Assembly: GCF_019449565.1 (NCBI RefSeq)
Contig: NZ_JAGRPM010000080.1
Location: 62,001-126,000 of the forward strand
Origin: Rhodoblastus sp.
Lineage (GTDB): Bacteria; Pseudomonadota; Alphaproteobacteria; Rhizobiales; Beijerinckiaceae
Direction of reading: 5' to 3'
DNA length: 64,000 nt
Both the position numbers and the translations under genes were made by a program. The notes under the pieces are model-generated. The model made no database searches. It saw only the letters and a program-made list of their open reading frames with translations, and had not been told where the DNA came from. This document shows positions 48,370-57,845 of this stretch, one piece after another. The stretch's first letter is position 1; each line of letters begins with the position of its first letter.

Positions 48370-48807
48370 ATGGCTCTTTACGAGCACGTTTTCCTTGCTC
48401 GCCAGGATCTTACCGCCCAGCAGACGGAAGCCCTGACCGAGCAGTTCAAGGCCACTGTGACCAGCCTCGGCGGCACGGTCGGCAAGGTGGAATATTGGGG
48501 CGTCAAGTCCCTCGCCTACCGGATCAAGAAGAACCGCAAGGCGCATTTCACCCTTATCAACCTCGACGCCCCGCCGGCCGCCCTGGCCGAGGCCGAGCGT
48601 CAGTGGTCGATCAGCGAAGACATCCTGCGCTCCCTGACCATCCGCGTCGACGCCCTCGAAGACGGCCCGTCCGCCATGCTGCGCAAGCGCGATGACGATG
48701 ACCGCGGCGATCGCGGCGATCGTGGCGACCGCCCCGGTCGTGGCGGCCCCGGCGGCCGCCCGCCGCGCCCGCGCCGTGACGACAACGCCGAAGGAGGACA
48801 GTTCTGA
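48370..48807 (+). CDS. rpsF: 30S ribosomal protein S6 with Arg-Gly-Asp-rich tail
   Basis: In 145 residues the first 100 are a normal S6 fold ([36 protein letters not shown]). The last 40 are low-complexity, rich in Arg, Gly, Asp and Pro, starting with RGD repeats ([16 protein letters not shown]). AAAGG seven bases before the ATG at 48370 supports it over an out-of-frame ATG five bases earlier. Its stop shares one base with the rpsR start. Confidence 0.97.
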   Translation: MALYEHVFLARQDLTAQQTEALTEQFKATVTSLGGTVGKVEYWGVKSLAYRIKKNRKAHFTLINLDAPPAALAEAERQWSISEDILRSLTIRVDALEDGPSAMLRKRDDDDRGDRGDRGDRPGRGGPGGRPPRPRRDDNAEGGQF

Positions 48808-49055
48808 TGACCACCGCCGCCGCCGCCCCCGCGCGCCGCCCCTTCTTCCGCCGTCGCAAGACCTGCCCCTTCACCGGGCCGAACGCGCCGAAGATCGATT
48901 ACAAGGACACGCGTTTGCTGTCGCGCTACATTTCCGAGCGCGGCAAGATCGTGCCCTCGCGCATCACCGCCGTCTCGGCCAAGAAGCAGCGCGAACTGGC
49001 CCAGGCCATCAAGCGCGCCCGCTTCCTCGGCCTGCTGCCTTACGTGATCGTCTGA
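48807..49055 (+). CDS. rpsR: 30S ribosomal protein S18
   Basis: S18, 82 residues, small and basic. The conserved [22 protein letters not shown] block is present (in the form [10 protein letters not shown]...). It binds S6 in the 30S platform. Translationally coupled to rpsF by a one-base overlap (TGATG). Confidence 0.98.
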   Translation: MTTAAAAPARRPFFRRRKTCPFTGPNAPKIDYKDTRLLSRYISERGKIVPSRITAVSAKKQRELAQAIKRARFLGLLPYVIV

Positions 49056-49196
49056 ATTGAAACTCGCGCCGCGCGGGCCTTTCGCGCGGCGCCGCTTTCG
49101 TTGGGGCGGGCTGTGACCCGTCTCTAACCGCCCTCGCAGGACCCCGATTCCGCATTTGGAACAGGTCAGGCGCAAGGTTCCGGGACAGCAGGGTAA

Positions 49197-50204
49197 ATGA
49201 ACGACAATTTTCCGCCGGCCAATTGGCCCGACCGCGCCGTGGCTTTCGGCGCCGGGCTCGCCAGCGCCCTCCTTTTCGTCGTTTCGACGCGTGGCTCCAG
49301 CCTCGCGATGGCGCTCGCCTATTTTTCTCCGCTGCCCTTGATGATCGCCGCCGCCGGATTTTCATTTCCGGCCGCCTTGGCCGGCGCGCTCGCGGGTGCG
49401 GCGCTGCTCGTATTTGCCGCGCAACTCCCGTTTGGCCTCGGCTATTTCCTTGGCTTTGCGGGACCGGCGTTGTTGCTCGCGGCTCTGCTTCAAGCCCCCT
49501 TGCGCTCCTCACCCTTGCCCTCGCGCGATCCCCCCTCGCCCGCGCCTCGTTTCATGACGCCGGGCGCCCTGCTGGCGACGATCATCCTGCTGGCCATCGG
49601 CGTCGCCGGATTGGGCGTCGTCGCTTTGGTCGCCCATTATCACGGTTTCGACGCGACGCTGACCGCCATCCTGAAGCGCCTTGGCCCGGCTCTGGACGAG
49701 CTGGTTGAAAGCCTGCGCCCGGCGGCGCCGGATTTCGATGCGGACAAGATCAAGCGCCTTCTGGTCATCAGCGCGCCCGCCGGCGTCGCCGCCTCGCAGA
49801 CGCTGCTTCTGTCGGTCAACCTCTGGCTCGCGGCGAAGACCATCGAAATTTCCGGCCGCCTGCGGCGTCCCTGGCCGTCGTTGCCGGAAAACCTCGCGCT
49901 GCCGCGTCTCGTCGCGCCGGCGTTCCTGCTCGCCGCCGGCCTGGCGTTCAAGGGCGGCCTGATCGGCGTGCTCAGCGGCGCCGTCGCTGCGGCGACCGGC
50001 TTCGGCCTGGCGCTCCATGGCCTCGCCGCTCTTCATGGACTGACCCGCGACAGCCGCTTTCGCGGCGCCTGGCTCTCGGGCCTCTATGCCGCCGTCCTGG
50101 TGCTCGAACCCTGGTCGGTCGTGGTTCTCGCCGTGTTCGGCGTGATCGATTCCGCCTTTTCCCTTCGCGCCCGCAAGGCGCGCTCTACCACCGTCAAAAT
50201 CTGA
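49197..50204 (+). CDS. DUF2232 family membrane protein
   Basis: This 335-residue protein has about eight hydrophobic helices, with an interruption at about 100-180 that contains a Pro/Ser-rich linker and a helical [14 protein letters not shown] segment. The family (DUF2232, YybS-like) is typically encoded between rpsR and rplI in alphaproteobacteria, as here. No function is established. The ribosome-binding site (AGGG, three bases) is weak. Confidence 0.82.
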   Translation: MNDNFPPANWPDRAVAFGAGLASALLFVVSTRGSSLAMALAYFSPLPLMIAAAGFSFPAALAGALAGAALLVFAAQLPFGLGYFLGFAGPALLLAALLQAPLRSSPLPSRDPPSPAPRFMTPGALLATIILLAIGVAGLGVVALVAHYHGFDATLTAILKRLGPALDELVESLRPAAPDFDADKIKRLLVISAPAGVAASQTLLLSVNLWLAAKTIEISGRLRRPWPSLPENLALPRLVAPAFLLAAGLAFKGGLIGVLSGAVAAATGFGLALHGLAALHGLTRDSRFRGAWLSGLYAAVLVLEPWSVVVLAVFGVIDSAFSLRARKARSTTVKI

Positions 50205-50223
50205 TCAAACTGGAGTTCAAATC

Positions 50224-50787
50224 ATGCAAGTCATTCTTCTCGAACGTGTCGCCAAGCTGGGCCAGATGGGCGAAGTCGTCCGCGTGCGCGACGGCTACGC
50301 CCGCAACTTCCTGCTGCCGCGCGGCAAGGCGCTGCGCGCCACCGAAGCCAACAAGAAGCATTTCGAAGGCGAGCGCGCGCAGCTCGAAGTCCGTAACCTT
50401 GAACGCAAGAGCGAAGCCGAGGCCGTCGCCGAGAAGCTGAACGGCCAGATCTTCGTGATCCTGCGCCAGGCCGGCGAATCCGGCCAGCTTTATGGTTCGG
50501 TCTCGACCCGCGACGTCGCCGAGGCCGCCACGGCCGGCGGCTTCACCGTCGAGCGTCATCAGATCGTGCTGCATACGCCGATCAAGACGCTGGGCCTGCA
50601 CAAGACCCCGGTGCATCTGCATCCGGAAGTCGATGTCGAGATCACCGTCAATGTCGCCCGCTCCGCCGAAGAAGCCGAGCGTCAGGCCAAGGGCGAATCG
50701 GCCGTCGTGCGCGAAGAGACCACCATGGCCGACCTGGGCCTGGAAGTCGGCGCCGCCCTGGCCGAAGCCGGCGACGTCGAGCTCTGA
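50224..50787 (+). CDS. rplI: 50S ribosomal protein L9
   Basis: L9 has 187 residues. The N-terminal RNA-binding domain starts [19 protein letters not shown] and includes [14 protein letters not shown] long helix and a C-terminal domain ([12 protein letters not shown]) follow. The last 30 residues extend beyond E. coli L9, as usual in alphaproteobacteria. GGAG eight bases before the ATG. A strong terminator follows. Confidence 0.98.
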   Translation: MQVILLERVAKLGQMGEVVRVRDGYARNFLLPRGKALRATEANKKHFEGERAQLEVRNLERKSEAEAVAEKLNGQIFVILRQAGESGQLYGSVSTRDVAEAATAGGFTVERHQIVLHTPIKTLGLHKTPVHLHPEVDVEITVNVARSAEEAERQAKGESAVVREETTMADLGLEVGAALAEAGDVEL

Positions 50788-50810
50788 TCTCAAGCAAGTC
50801 TTTGAAACAC

Positions 50811-50845
50811 AAAGCCGGACGGGCGCAATCCCGTCCGGCTTTTTC
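50811..50845 (+). terminator. Rho-independent terminator after rplI
   Basis: A perfect 13-base stem (AAAGCCGGACGGG with CCCGTCCGGCTTT), a six-base loop and a T-run, 23 bases past the stop. It separates the ribosomal protein genes from dnaB. Confidence 0.93.
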
Positions 50846-50908
50846 GTGCGTGGCGCCAGAGGCGCGGTCAAGCCAATTCGGCGCGCGCGCTCAATTTAGC
50901 CGTGGCCA

Positions 50909-51024
50909 TGTGGACAATGTGGACAAGGCGAGGCGCTTAACGTTTCGTTGATTTATTCCGTCCGAAGCCGTGCCAGAACAATGCGGCGATTGCGTATTCC
51001 GTCGCATCAATCCGATAATCCACA
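50909..51024. promoter_or_regulatory. Tandem DnaA-box-like 9-mers upstream of dnaB
   Basis: TGTGGACAA occurs twice back to back at 50909-50917 and 50918-50926, one base off the DnaA consensus. TAATCCACA at 51016-51024 is also one base off, in the opposite direction. They lie 48 to 163 bases before the dnaB start. The same TGTGGA(T/C)AA word occurs before dnaE. DnaA binding is inferred. Confidence 0.45.
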
Positions 51025-51071
51025 ATGATTCGGCGCGACGGTCAGCCCGTTGCGCGAGGAATGGCGCTGCA

Positions 51072-52571
51072 ATGGCCGCACTTGAAAAGAAATTCGACCG
51101 CGCTTTGATGACGGTCGCCGCTCCCGAAACCAATTTTCGCACGCCTCCCGCCAATATCGAGGCGGAACAGGCCCTGTTGGGCGCGATTCTCGTCAATAAC
51201 GATGCTTTCGACCGCGTTTCCGACTTTCTGAAGCCGGAGCATTTCGCCGAGGAGCTGCACCGTCGGATTTATGAAATCGCGGGGCAGCTGATCCGCGCCG
51301 GCAAGCTCGCCACGCCAGTCACGCTGAAGACCTTTTTGGGCGATATCGACCTCGGCGGCATGACCATCCCGCAATATCTGGCGCGGCTGGCGGCGGAAGC
51401 GACCACCATCATCAATGCGGTGGATTACGGCCACGCCATCCACGACCTCGCCTTGCGGCGCGATCTGATCTCCATCGGCGAGGATGTCGTCAACACCGCC
51501 TTCGACGCTGGCGTAGACGCGAGTCCGCGCGCCCAGATTGAGGAGGCCGAGCGCAAGCTCTACGCCATCGCCGAGACGGGGCGCTATGAAGGCGGATTTC
51601 ATCGCTTCTCGGAGGCCCTGACCAGCGCCGTGGACATGGCGGCCCGGGCCTGGGAGCGCGATGGCGGCCTTTCCGGCGTCGCCACCGGCATGAACGACCT
51701 CGACAGGATGATGGGCGGGCTTCAGCCGTCCGACATGATCATCGTCGCGGGACGTCCCGGCATGGGCAAGACCGCGCTGGCGACCAATATCGCCTTCAAT
51801 GTCGCGCGCGCCTATCGCGGCGAGGCGCAGCCCGACGGAACGCATCTCACGGTCAATGGCGGCATTGTCGGCTTTTTCTCGCTGGAAATGTCGTCCGAAC
51901 AGCTCGCCACCCGCATTATCGCCGAGCAGGCCCAGGTTCCGGGCTACAAGATCCGACGCGGCGACATCACCGAGGCCGAATTCCATCGCATAACCCACGC
52001 CGCGCGGGAAATGCAGAGCATTCCCTTCTATATCGACCATACCGGCGGCATTTCCATCGCGCAGCTCACGGCCCGCGCGCGACGTCTCAAAAGGCAGCGC
52101 GGCCTCGATCTGCTGGTGGTGGATTACCTGCAATTGCTGTCAGGATCGCGCGCGCGCAGCGACAACCGCGTGCAGGAGCTGACGGAAATCACCACCGGCA
52201 TGAAGGCCTTGGCAAAAGAATTGAATGTGCCGATCATCGCCCTGTCGCAATTGTCGCGTCAGGTCGAATCGCGCGACGACAAGCGGCCGCAATTGTCGGA
52301 TCTGCGCGAATCCGGCTCGATCGAACAGGACGCCGACGTCGTGCTTTTCGTCTATCGCGAGGAATATTACTTGAAGAACAAGCAGCCGCGCGAGGGCACG
52401 CCGGAATTCATGACCTGGCAGAGCGAAATGGAGCGCGCCCACGGCAAGGCCGAGGTGATCATCGGCAAGCAGCGCCACGGGCCGACCGGCACGGTGGAGC
52501 TGGCCTTCGAGGGCGAATATACCCGGTTCAGCGATCTGGCGCAGGACGATCACCTGCCTGCTCATATGTGA
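51072..52571 (+). CDS. dnaB: Replicative DNA helicase DnaB
   Basis: The helicase has 499 residues. The N-terminal domain (NIEAEQALLGAILVNN) binds primase. The RecA-like motor has Walker A GRPGMGKTAL near residue 227, Walker B LLVVDYLQLL and the arginine-finger region. No intein is present, although dnaB is a frequent intein site. The frame is open from 50970; ATG at 51072 is chosen by family N-terminus and a distant GAGGA. The terminator after rplI implies its own promoter. Confidence 0.96.
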   Translation: MAALEKKFDRALMTVAAPETNFRTPPANIEAEQALLGAILVNNDAFDRVSDFLKPEHFAEELHRRIYEIAGQLIRAGKLATPVTLKTFLGDIDLGGMTIPQYLARLAAEATTIINAVDYGHAIHDLALRRDLISIGEDVVNTAFDAGVDASPRAQIEEAERKLYAIAETGRYEGGFHRFSEALTSAVDMAARAWERDGGLSGVATGMNDLDRMMGGLQPSDMIIVAGRPGMGKTALATNIAFNVARAYRGEAQPDGTHLTVNGGIVGFFSLEMSSEQLATRIIAEQAQVPGYKIRRGDITEAEFHRITHAAREMQSIPFYIDHTGGISIAQLTARARRLKRQRGLDLLVVDYLQLLSGSRARSDNRVQELTEITTGMKALAKELNVPIIALSQLSRQVESRDDKRPQLSDLRESGSIEQDADVVLFVYREEYYLKNKQPREGTPEFMTWQSEMERAHGKAEVIIGKQRHGPTGTVELAFEGEYTRFSDLAQDDHLPAHM

Positions 52572-52580
52572 GGACGTTTC

Positions 52581-53771
52581 ATGACGGATGGGGCGGCTTC
52601 CGAAGAGACCCGCGCGATGGGCCAATCCATCCTCACGGTCGATCTCGGCGCTCTGGCGGAGAACTGGCGCCGCCTTTCCACCCGCGCCCGGGGCGCCGAA
52701 TGCGCCGCCGTGGTCAAGGCCAATGCCTATGGCCTCGGCATCGGGCCGGTTGCGCAAGCCCTGTTCGATGTAGGCTGCCGGACCTTTTTCGTCGCTCATC
52801 TCGGCGAGGGCGAGATCCTTCGGCGGGTCCTGCGAGACAGCGCGCCGGAGCCGCGCATCTTCATCCTGAATGGCCTGGCCCCTGCTTCCGCGCGTTTCTA
52901 TGTCGAATCGCAACTGATTCCGATCCTCGGCTCGCTGCCGGAAATCGCCGAATGGGCGGAATTTTGCGCCTCTGACGGCGTCGCCCACCCGGCGGGGCTG
53001 CATATCGACACTGGCATGAACCGGCTCGGCCTCGCCGCGCGCGATCTCAAGCTCGCTCGCGCCCTGTCGAACTCGTTCACGCCGGTTCTGGCGATGAGCC
53101 ATTTCATTTCGGCGGAAGACATTTCGGCGCCGACCAACCGCCTTCAGATTGAGCGTTTCGAACAGGCCTGCGCCCAATTGCCGCCCATGCCAGCCTCGCT
53201 GTGCAACAGTTCCGGCCTGTTTCTCGAAGACGCGCCCTTTCTCGACCTGTGCCGCCCGGGCTATGCGCTTTATGGCGGCAATCCGACGCCCGGAAGCGAC
53301 AATCCGATGCGCCGCGTCGTCGGCCTCTCATCGCTCGTGCTTCAAGTCCGCGATGTCGCGGCGGGCGAGACGGCGGGCTATAACGCGCGCTGGACGGCTC
53401 CCTCGCGCCGGCGGCTGGCGACCATAAATCTGGGCTATGCCGATGGCTTTCCGCGCAGCGGCTCCGAAGGGTTGATCGCGGCCGAGGTCTTCGCGGCAGG
53501 GCATTACTGCCCGATCGTCGGGCGGATTTCGATGGACCTCTCGATCATCGACGTCAGCGAGACCGGTCCGCTGCGGCGCGGCGACCGGGTCGAGATTCTG
53601 GGACCCAATATCAGCATTGACGGACTCGCCGCTGAATCGGGCACCATCGGCTACGAGATCCTGACCCGGCTCGGCGCGCGATTCCGGCGCGAATATATTT
53701 ATGGCGCCGAACCCCCGCCAGAAACTCCGACCGATGCGCCGGCAAGCGAGGAGGCGAACCCCTCCGCGTGA
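52581..53771 (+). CDS. alr: Alanine racemase
   Basis: Alr (396 residues) makes D-alanine for peptidoglycan. The PLP-binding Lys46 is in VVKANAYG and the catalytic Tyr in AGYNARW; HIDTGMNRLGL and SMDLSIIDV are conserved. GAGGA lies six bases before the ATG at 52581, nine bases after the dnaB stop. The C-terminal 20 residues are a Pro/Glu-rich tail. Confidence 0.95.
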   Translation: MTDGAASEETRAMGQSILTVDLGALAENWRRLSTRARGAECAAVVKANAYGLGIGPVAQALFDVGCRTFFVAHLGEGEILRRVLRDSAPEPRIFILNGLAPASARFYVESQLIPILGSLPEIAEWAEFCASDGVAHPAGLHIDTGMNRLGLAARDLKLARALSNSFTPVLAMSHFISAEDISAPTNRLQIERFEQACAQLPPMPASLCNSSGLFLEDAPFLDLCRPGYALYGGNPTPGSDNPMRRVVGLSSLVLQVRDVAAGETAGYNARWTAPSRRRLATINLGYADGFPRSGSEGLIAAEVFAAGHYCPIVGRISMDLSIIDVSETGPLRRGDRVEILGPNISIDGLAAESGTIGYEILTRLGARFRREYIYGAEPPPETPTDAPASEEANPSA

Positions 53772-53787
53772 AAAAGCGCGCTTGGAC

Positions 53788-53818
53788 TGGACAAGCCGAA
53801 AGGGCTATGTTCTATAAT
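53788..53818 (+). promoter_or_regulatory. Possible promoter before radA
   Basis: A perfect TATAAT at 53813-53818 is preceded 19 bases upstream by TGGACA (53788-53793). The spacing is longer than ideal. It overlaps the 3' tail region after alr and would give a leader of about 20 bases. Confidence 0.35.
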
Positions 53819-53847
53819 TGTTCTTGTTTGAGATTCGGATTTCCGCT

Positions 53848-55299
53848 TTGGCCAAAGCCCGCACATCGTTCATCTGCCAGAATTGCGGCGCGGTTTCCCC
53901 ACGCTGGCAGGGCAAATGCGAAGCCTGCAATGAATGGAACACGCTGGTCGAAGAGGCGCCTTCGGCGGGCATTGGGGCGCTTGCCGCGCGCAACGCCAAA
54001 AAGGGCCGCGTCTTTGCGCTGGAAGGCCTGATCGGGGAAGCCAAGCCCGCCCCGCGCCTGCTTTCCGGCATGGCGGAACTGGACCGCGTCACCGGCGGCG
54101 GCTTCGTCCCCGGATCAGTCCTGCTGATCGGCGGCGAGCCGGGCATCGGCAAATCCACCCTGCTGATCCAGGCCTGCGCCGCGCTGGCGCGGCGCGGCGA
54201 GCGCGTGGTCTATATTTCCGGCGAGGAGGCGGCCGCCCAGGTGCGTTTGCGCGCCGAGCGGCTAGGCCTGAGCGACGCGCCGGTTGAACTGGCGGCGGAA
54301 ACCTCGGTCGAGGACATTATCGCCACGCTTTCGACGGGACGGCTTCCGGCGCTGGTGGTGATCGATTCGATCCAGACCATGTGGACCGAAACCGCCGAGG
54401 CGACGCCCGGCACCGTGACCCAGGTGCGCTGCGCGGCGCAGGCGCTGATCCGTTTCGCCAAACTGTCGGGCGCCTGCGTGATTCTCGTGGGCCACGTGAC
54501 CAAGGACGGCCAGATCGCAGGCCCGCGCGTTGTGGAGCATATGGTCGACGCGGTCGCCTCCTTCGAAGGCGAAGGCTCGCATCATTTCCGCATCCTTCGC
54601 AACGTCAAGAACCGTTTCGGGCCAACTGACGAGATCGGCGTGTTCGAAATGACTGGCGCCGGCCTGTCCGAAGTCGCCAATCCCTCCGCGCTCTTTCTCG
54701 CGGGGCGCGACGGCTCGGCGCCGGGCGCGGCGGTCTTCGCAGGCATGGAGGGGACCCGGCCCGTGCTGGTCGAGATCCAGGCTTTGGTGGCGCCCAGCGC
54801 GCTCGGCACGCCGCGCCGCGCGGTGGTCGGCTGGGACCCGAATCGCCTCTCGATGCTCGTCGCCGTTCTGGAGACCCATGGCCGCGTTCGGCTCGGGCAG
54901 CATGACATTTATCTCAGCGTGGCGGGCGGCGTGAAAATTTCGGAGCCCGCCGCCGACCTCGCCGCAGCCGCCGCGCTCGTGTCCTCGCTCACCGGCGCCG
55001 TGCTGCCGCAAGACATGGTGTTTTTCGGCGAGGTCGCCTTATCCGGCGCCGTCCGCCCATCGCCGCACGCCAATTTGCGGCTCAAGGAAGCCGCAAAGCT
55101 CGGCTTTTCTCGCGCTGTCGCGCCACAGGGACCGCAGGAGGGCGAGGGCGCCGGCAAGAATGCGGGAATAGTCCAGCGCCCGGTCCGCCACATCGGGGAG
55201 GCCATCGCCGATATCGCCGCCCTCGGCCGGGGCGTCTCCTCGGCGCCGACGAGAGAAGCGCCAAGAGAATCGCAAAGATCCGCGCGCGCCGCCGTTTAA
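53848..55299 (+). CDS. radA: DNA repair protein RadA
   Basis: RadA (483 residues from TTG) promotes branch migration in recombination. A zinc finger CQNCGAVSPRWQGKCEAC comes first, then a RecA-like core with Walker A GGEPGIGKST and the family motif KNRFG, then a Lon-protease-like C-terminal domain. The preferred TTG at 53848 gives the family start AKARTSFICQNCG, with GGA eight bases upstream. An upstream TTG at 53818 in the same frame is less likely. Confidence 0.95.
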   Translation: MAKARTSFICQNCGAVSPRWQGKCEACNEWNTLVEEAPSAGIGALAARNAKKGRVFALEGLIGEAKPAPRLLSGMAELDRVTGGGFVPGSVLLIGGEPGIGKSTLLIQACAALARRGERVVYISGEEAAAQVRLRAERLGLSDAPVELAAETSVEDIIATLSTGRLPALVVIDSIQTMWTETAEATPGTVTQVRCAAQALIRFAKLSGACVILVGHVTKDGQIAGPRVVEHMVDAVASFEGEGSHHFRILRNVKNRFGPTDEIGVFEMTGAGLSEVANPSALFLAGRDGSAPGAAVFAGMEGTRPVLVEIQALVAPSALGTPRRAVVGWDPNRLSMLVAVLETHGRVRLGQHDIYLSVAGGVKISEPAADLAAAAALVSSLTGAVLPQDMVFFGEVALSGAVRPSPHANLRLKEAAKLGFSRAVAPQGPQEGEGAGKNAGIVQRPVRHIGEAIADIAALGRGVSSAPTREAPRESQRSARAAV

Positions 55300-55442
55300 A
55301 CTGCTGGCGCTGAGCCTATCGACGCCAGAGGCCGCATTAGCTATAAGCTTGCGCGAAGAAAGACGGCGGAAGGTCGCCTCCCTTGTCTTCCGCTCCCGGC
55401 TACTGCGCCGACACCTGATTTCATCGCTGTTCGAGGCGCCGA

Positions 55443-56180
55443 ATGCCGTCTTATCTTGACCTGGGTCTACTCGCCGTCGTCCTCATATCAGCTCTGCTCG
55501 CTACGGTGCGAGGCTTCACCCGCGAAGTCATGGCGATTTTCTCCTGGGGCGCGGCGGCGGCGGCGGCGGTCTATTTTTATCCGCTTCTGCTCCCCAAACT
55601 CGCCGACCCCGCCTCGCCGGTCTTTATCAGCAAGGAGGCCCTGCGCCCCTATGCCGCCGGCGCCGCGATCTTCTTCGTCGCGCTGATTGTCGTCTCCTTC
55701 ATCACCATCCGCATTTCGGACGCGATTCTCGATTCCAAGATCGGCGCGCTCGACCGCTCGCTGGGCTTCCTGTTCGGCGCGGTGCGCGGCCTGCTGCTCT
55801 GCGCCATCGCCTTCATCTTCTTCAATTGGCTCGCCCCGGAAGCCGGCAGCCCCACGACTGCCGCCAATGGCTCCAGCACGGCCCTGCGCAATCAATGGCT
55901 GGCCAATTCCCGCAGCCTGCCGCTCCTCAAGGCGACAAGCGACCAATTGCTCGCGCTTCTCCCCGACGATCCCGACGGCCTGCTGGCGAAATTCAAGAAG
56001 CCCAAGCTGCCCGCCACCGGCGAAGAGGCGCCGCCTCCGGAATCCGATTCCGAGCCGAAAGCCGTGCCCGCGACGCCGTCGCCTCCGGTCCCGCCGGCGC
56101 GTCCCGGCAGGCCGGCGCCGGCACCCGCCGCGCCTGACGACAAGAAAACCATCGACAATCTTCTCAAGAACACCCGCTGA
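55443..56180 (+). CDS. cvpA: CvpA family membrane protein
   Basis: A 245-residue protein with four hydrophobic helices in the first 130 residues (YLDLGLLAVVLISALLATVRGF, then LRPYAAGAAIFFVALIVVSF and following). The C-terminal 90 residues are hydrophilic and Pro-rich. CvpA is required for colicin V production in E. coli, where it is also next to purF; its molecular role is unclear. The cvpA-purF order is conserved here. Confidence 0.9.
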   Translation: MPSYLDLGLLAVVLISALLATVRGFTREVMAIFSWGAAAAAAVYFYPLLLPKLADPASPVFISKEALRPYAAGAAIFFVALIVVSFITIRISDAILDSKIGALDRSLGFLFGAVRGLLLCAIAFIFFNWLAPEAGSPTTAANGSSTALRNQWLANSRSLPLLKATSDQLLALLPDDPDGLLAKFKKPKLPATGEEAPPPESDSEPKAVPATPSPPVPPARPGRPAPAPAAPDDKKTIDNLLKNTR

Positions 56181-56324
56181 TCGAGATTAAGGCCCTGCGG
56201 CGCTGGAAATTTCGGCAAAGACTTTCCATTTGTCGCACAGAGGTTTATTGAGCACTCTTTCGCTAATGGGGCGATAGATACGCCTCGCGCGCTGGTGATT
56301 TCGCGCGCAACTGGAGCCAGAAAA

Positions 56325-57824
56325 ATGGATCAATCCGGTGCGGGGCGAGGCTTGTCCGCCAATGACGACATGGCGGCGGATTTCGACATGGACGCCGACC
56401 GCTTGCGCGAGGAATGCGGCGTTTTCGGCATTTTCGGCCATCCCGACGCGGCGGCCATCACCGCGCTCGGCCTCCACGCGCTCCAGCATCGCGGCCAGGA
56501 AGCGGCCGGCATCGTGTCCTATGACGGACGGCGCTTCAATTCCGAGCGCCGCATGGGCATGGTCGGCGACACCTTCTCCAAGGCCTCGACAATCGAACGC
56601 CTGCCGGGTGACCGCGCCATCGGCCATGTGCGCTATTCGACGACCGGCGAAACCATTCTCCGCAATGTCCAGCCGCTGTTCGCCGAGCTCGATTCGGGCG
56701 GCTTTGCAGTCGCGCATAATGGCAATCTCACCAATGCCCTGACCCACCGCCGCGAACTGATCCGCGCCGGCGCGATCTATCAATCGACCTCCGATACCGA
56801 AGTCGTGCTCCATCTCGTCGCCCGCAGCCGCAAACATTCGGTCGTCGATCGCTTCATCGAGGCGCTGCGCCAACTCGAAGGCGCCTATGCCTTCGTAGCC
56901 ATGAGCAACAAGAAGCTGATTGGCGCGCGCGATCCGCTCGGCATCCGTCCGCTGGTGCTCGGCCAGCTCGATGGCCATTATATTCTGGCTTCGGAAACCT
57001 GCGCGCTCGACATCATTGGCGCCCATTTCATCCGCGACGTCGAGAATGGCGAAATCGTTGTTATTTCTGAGGATGGGCTGGAAAGCGTCCGTCCTTTTCC
57101 GCGCCAGCCCGCCCGGCCCTGCATCTTCGAATATATCTATTTCGCCCGCCCCGATTCCATCGTCCACGGCCGCTCGGTCTATGACGTGCGCAAGGAAATG
57201 GGCGCGCAGCTTGCGCGGGAGAACCCGCTCGACGCCGACGTCGTCGTGCCCGTGCCCGATTCCGGCGTTCCGGCGGCGATTGGCTACGCCCGCGCCTCTG
57301 GAATTCCCTTCGAGCTTGGCATCATCCGCAACCATTATGTTGGCCGCACCTTCATCCAGCCGACGCAAACGGTGCGCGAGCTCGGCGTGCGCATGAAACA
57401 TTCGGCCAATCGCGCGGTGGTCGCCGGCAAGCGGATCGTGTTGCTGGACGATTCCATCGTGCGCGGCACGACTTCCGTGAAAATCGTGCAGATGATGCGT
57501 GAGGCTGGCGCCAAGGAAGTGCATTTCCGCATTTCGTCGCCGCCGATCACTTATCCCGATTATTATGGCATCGACACGCCGCAGCGCGACAAATTGCTGG
57601 CCGCGACCCACACTCTGGAAGAGATGCGCGCGTGGATCGGCGCGGATTCCCTCGCCTTCCTGTCGGTGGACGGCATCTATCGCGCGATGGGCTGCGACGG
57701 CCGCGACCCGAATCGTCCGCAATTCACCGACCATTGCTTCACTGGCGATTATCCGACGACGCTGACCGACATGAACGGCAAGGATATTCGCGCGCAATTG
57801 TCGCTGCTCGCCGAAACCGGCTGA
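56325..57824 (+). CDS. purF: Amidophosphoribosyltransferase
   Basis: PurF (499 residues) makes phosphoribosylamine from PRPP and glutamine, the committed step of purine synthesis. The class II glutaminase nucleophile is Cys31 in EECGVFGIFG, so a 30-residue propeptide must be removed. The PRPP-binding motif is VLLDDSIVRGTTS. ATG at 56325 has GGAG eight bases upstream and is preferred to an in-frame start at 56295. Confidence 0.97.
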   Translation: MDQSGAGRGLSANDDMAADFDMDADRLREECGVFGIFGHPDAAAITALGLHALQHRGQEAAGIVSYDGRRFNSERRMGMVGDTFSKASTIERLPGDRAIGHVRYSTTGETILRNVQPLFAELDSGGFAVAHNGNLTNALTHRRELIRAGAIYQSTSDTEVVLHLVARSRKHSVVDRFIEALRQLEGAYAFVAMSNKKLIGARDPLGIRPLVLGQLDGHYILASETCALDIIGAHFIRDVENGEIVVISEDGLESVRPFPRQPARPCIFEYIYFARPDSIVHGRSVYDVRKEMGAQLARENPLDADVVVPVPDSGVPAAIGYARASGIPFELGIIRNHYVGRTFIQPTQTVRELGVRMKHSANRAVVAGKRIVLLDDSIVRGTTSVKIVQMMREAGAKEVHFRISSPPITYPDYYGIDTPQRDKLLAATHTLEEMRAWIGADSLAFLSVDGIYRAMGCDGRDPNRPQFTDHCFTGDYPTTLTDMNGKDIRAQLSLLAETG

Positions 57825-57845
57825 CCCACCAAACAGGCCTCTCTC

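Noticed and set aside
51072..52571. Intein in dnaB or radA
   Set aside because: Both proteins have normal lengths and uninterrupted motifs.
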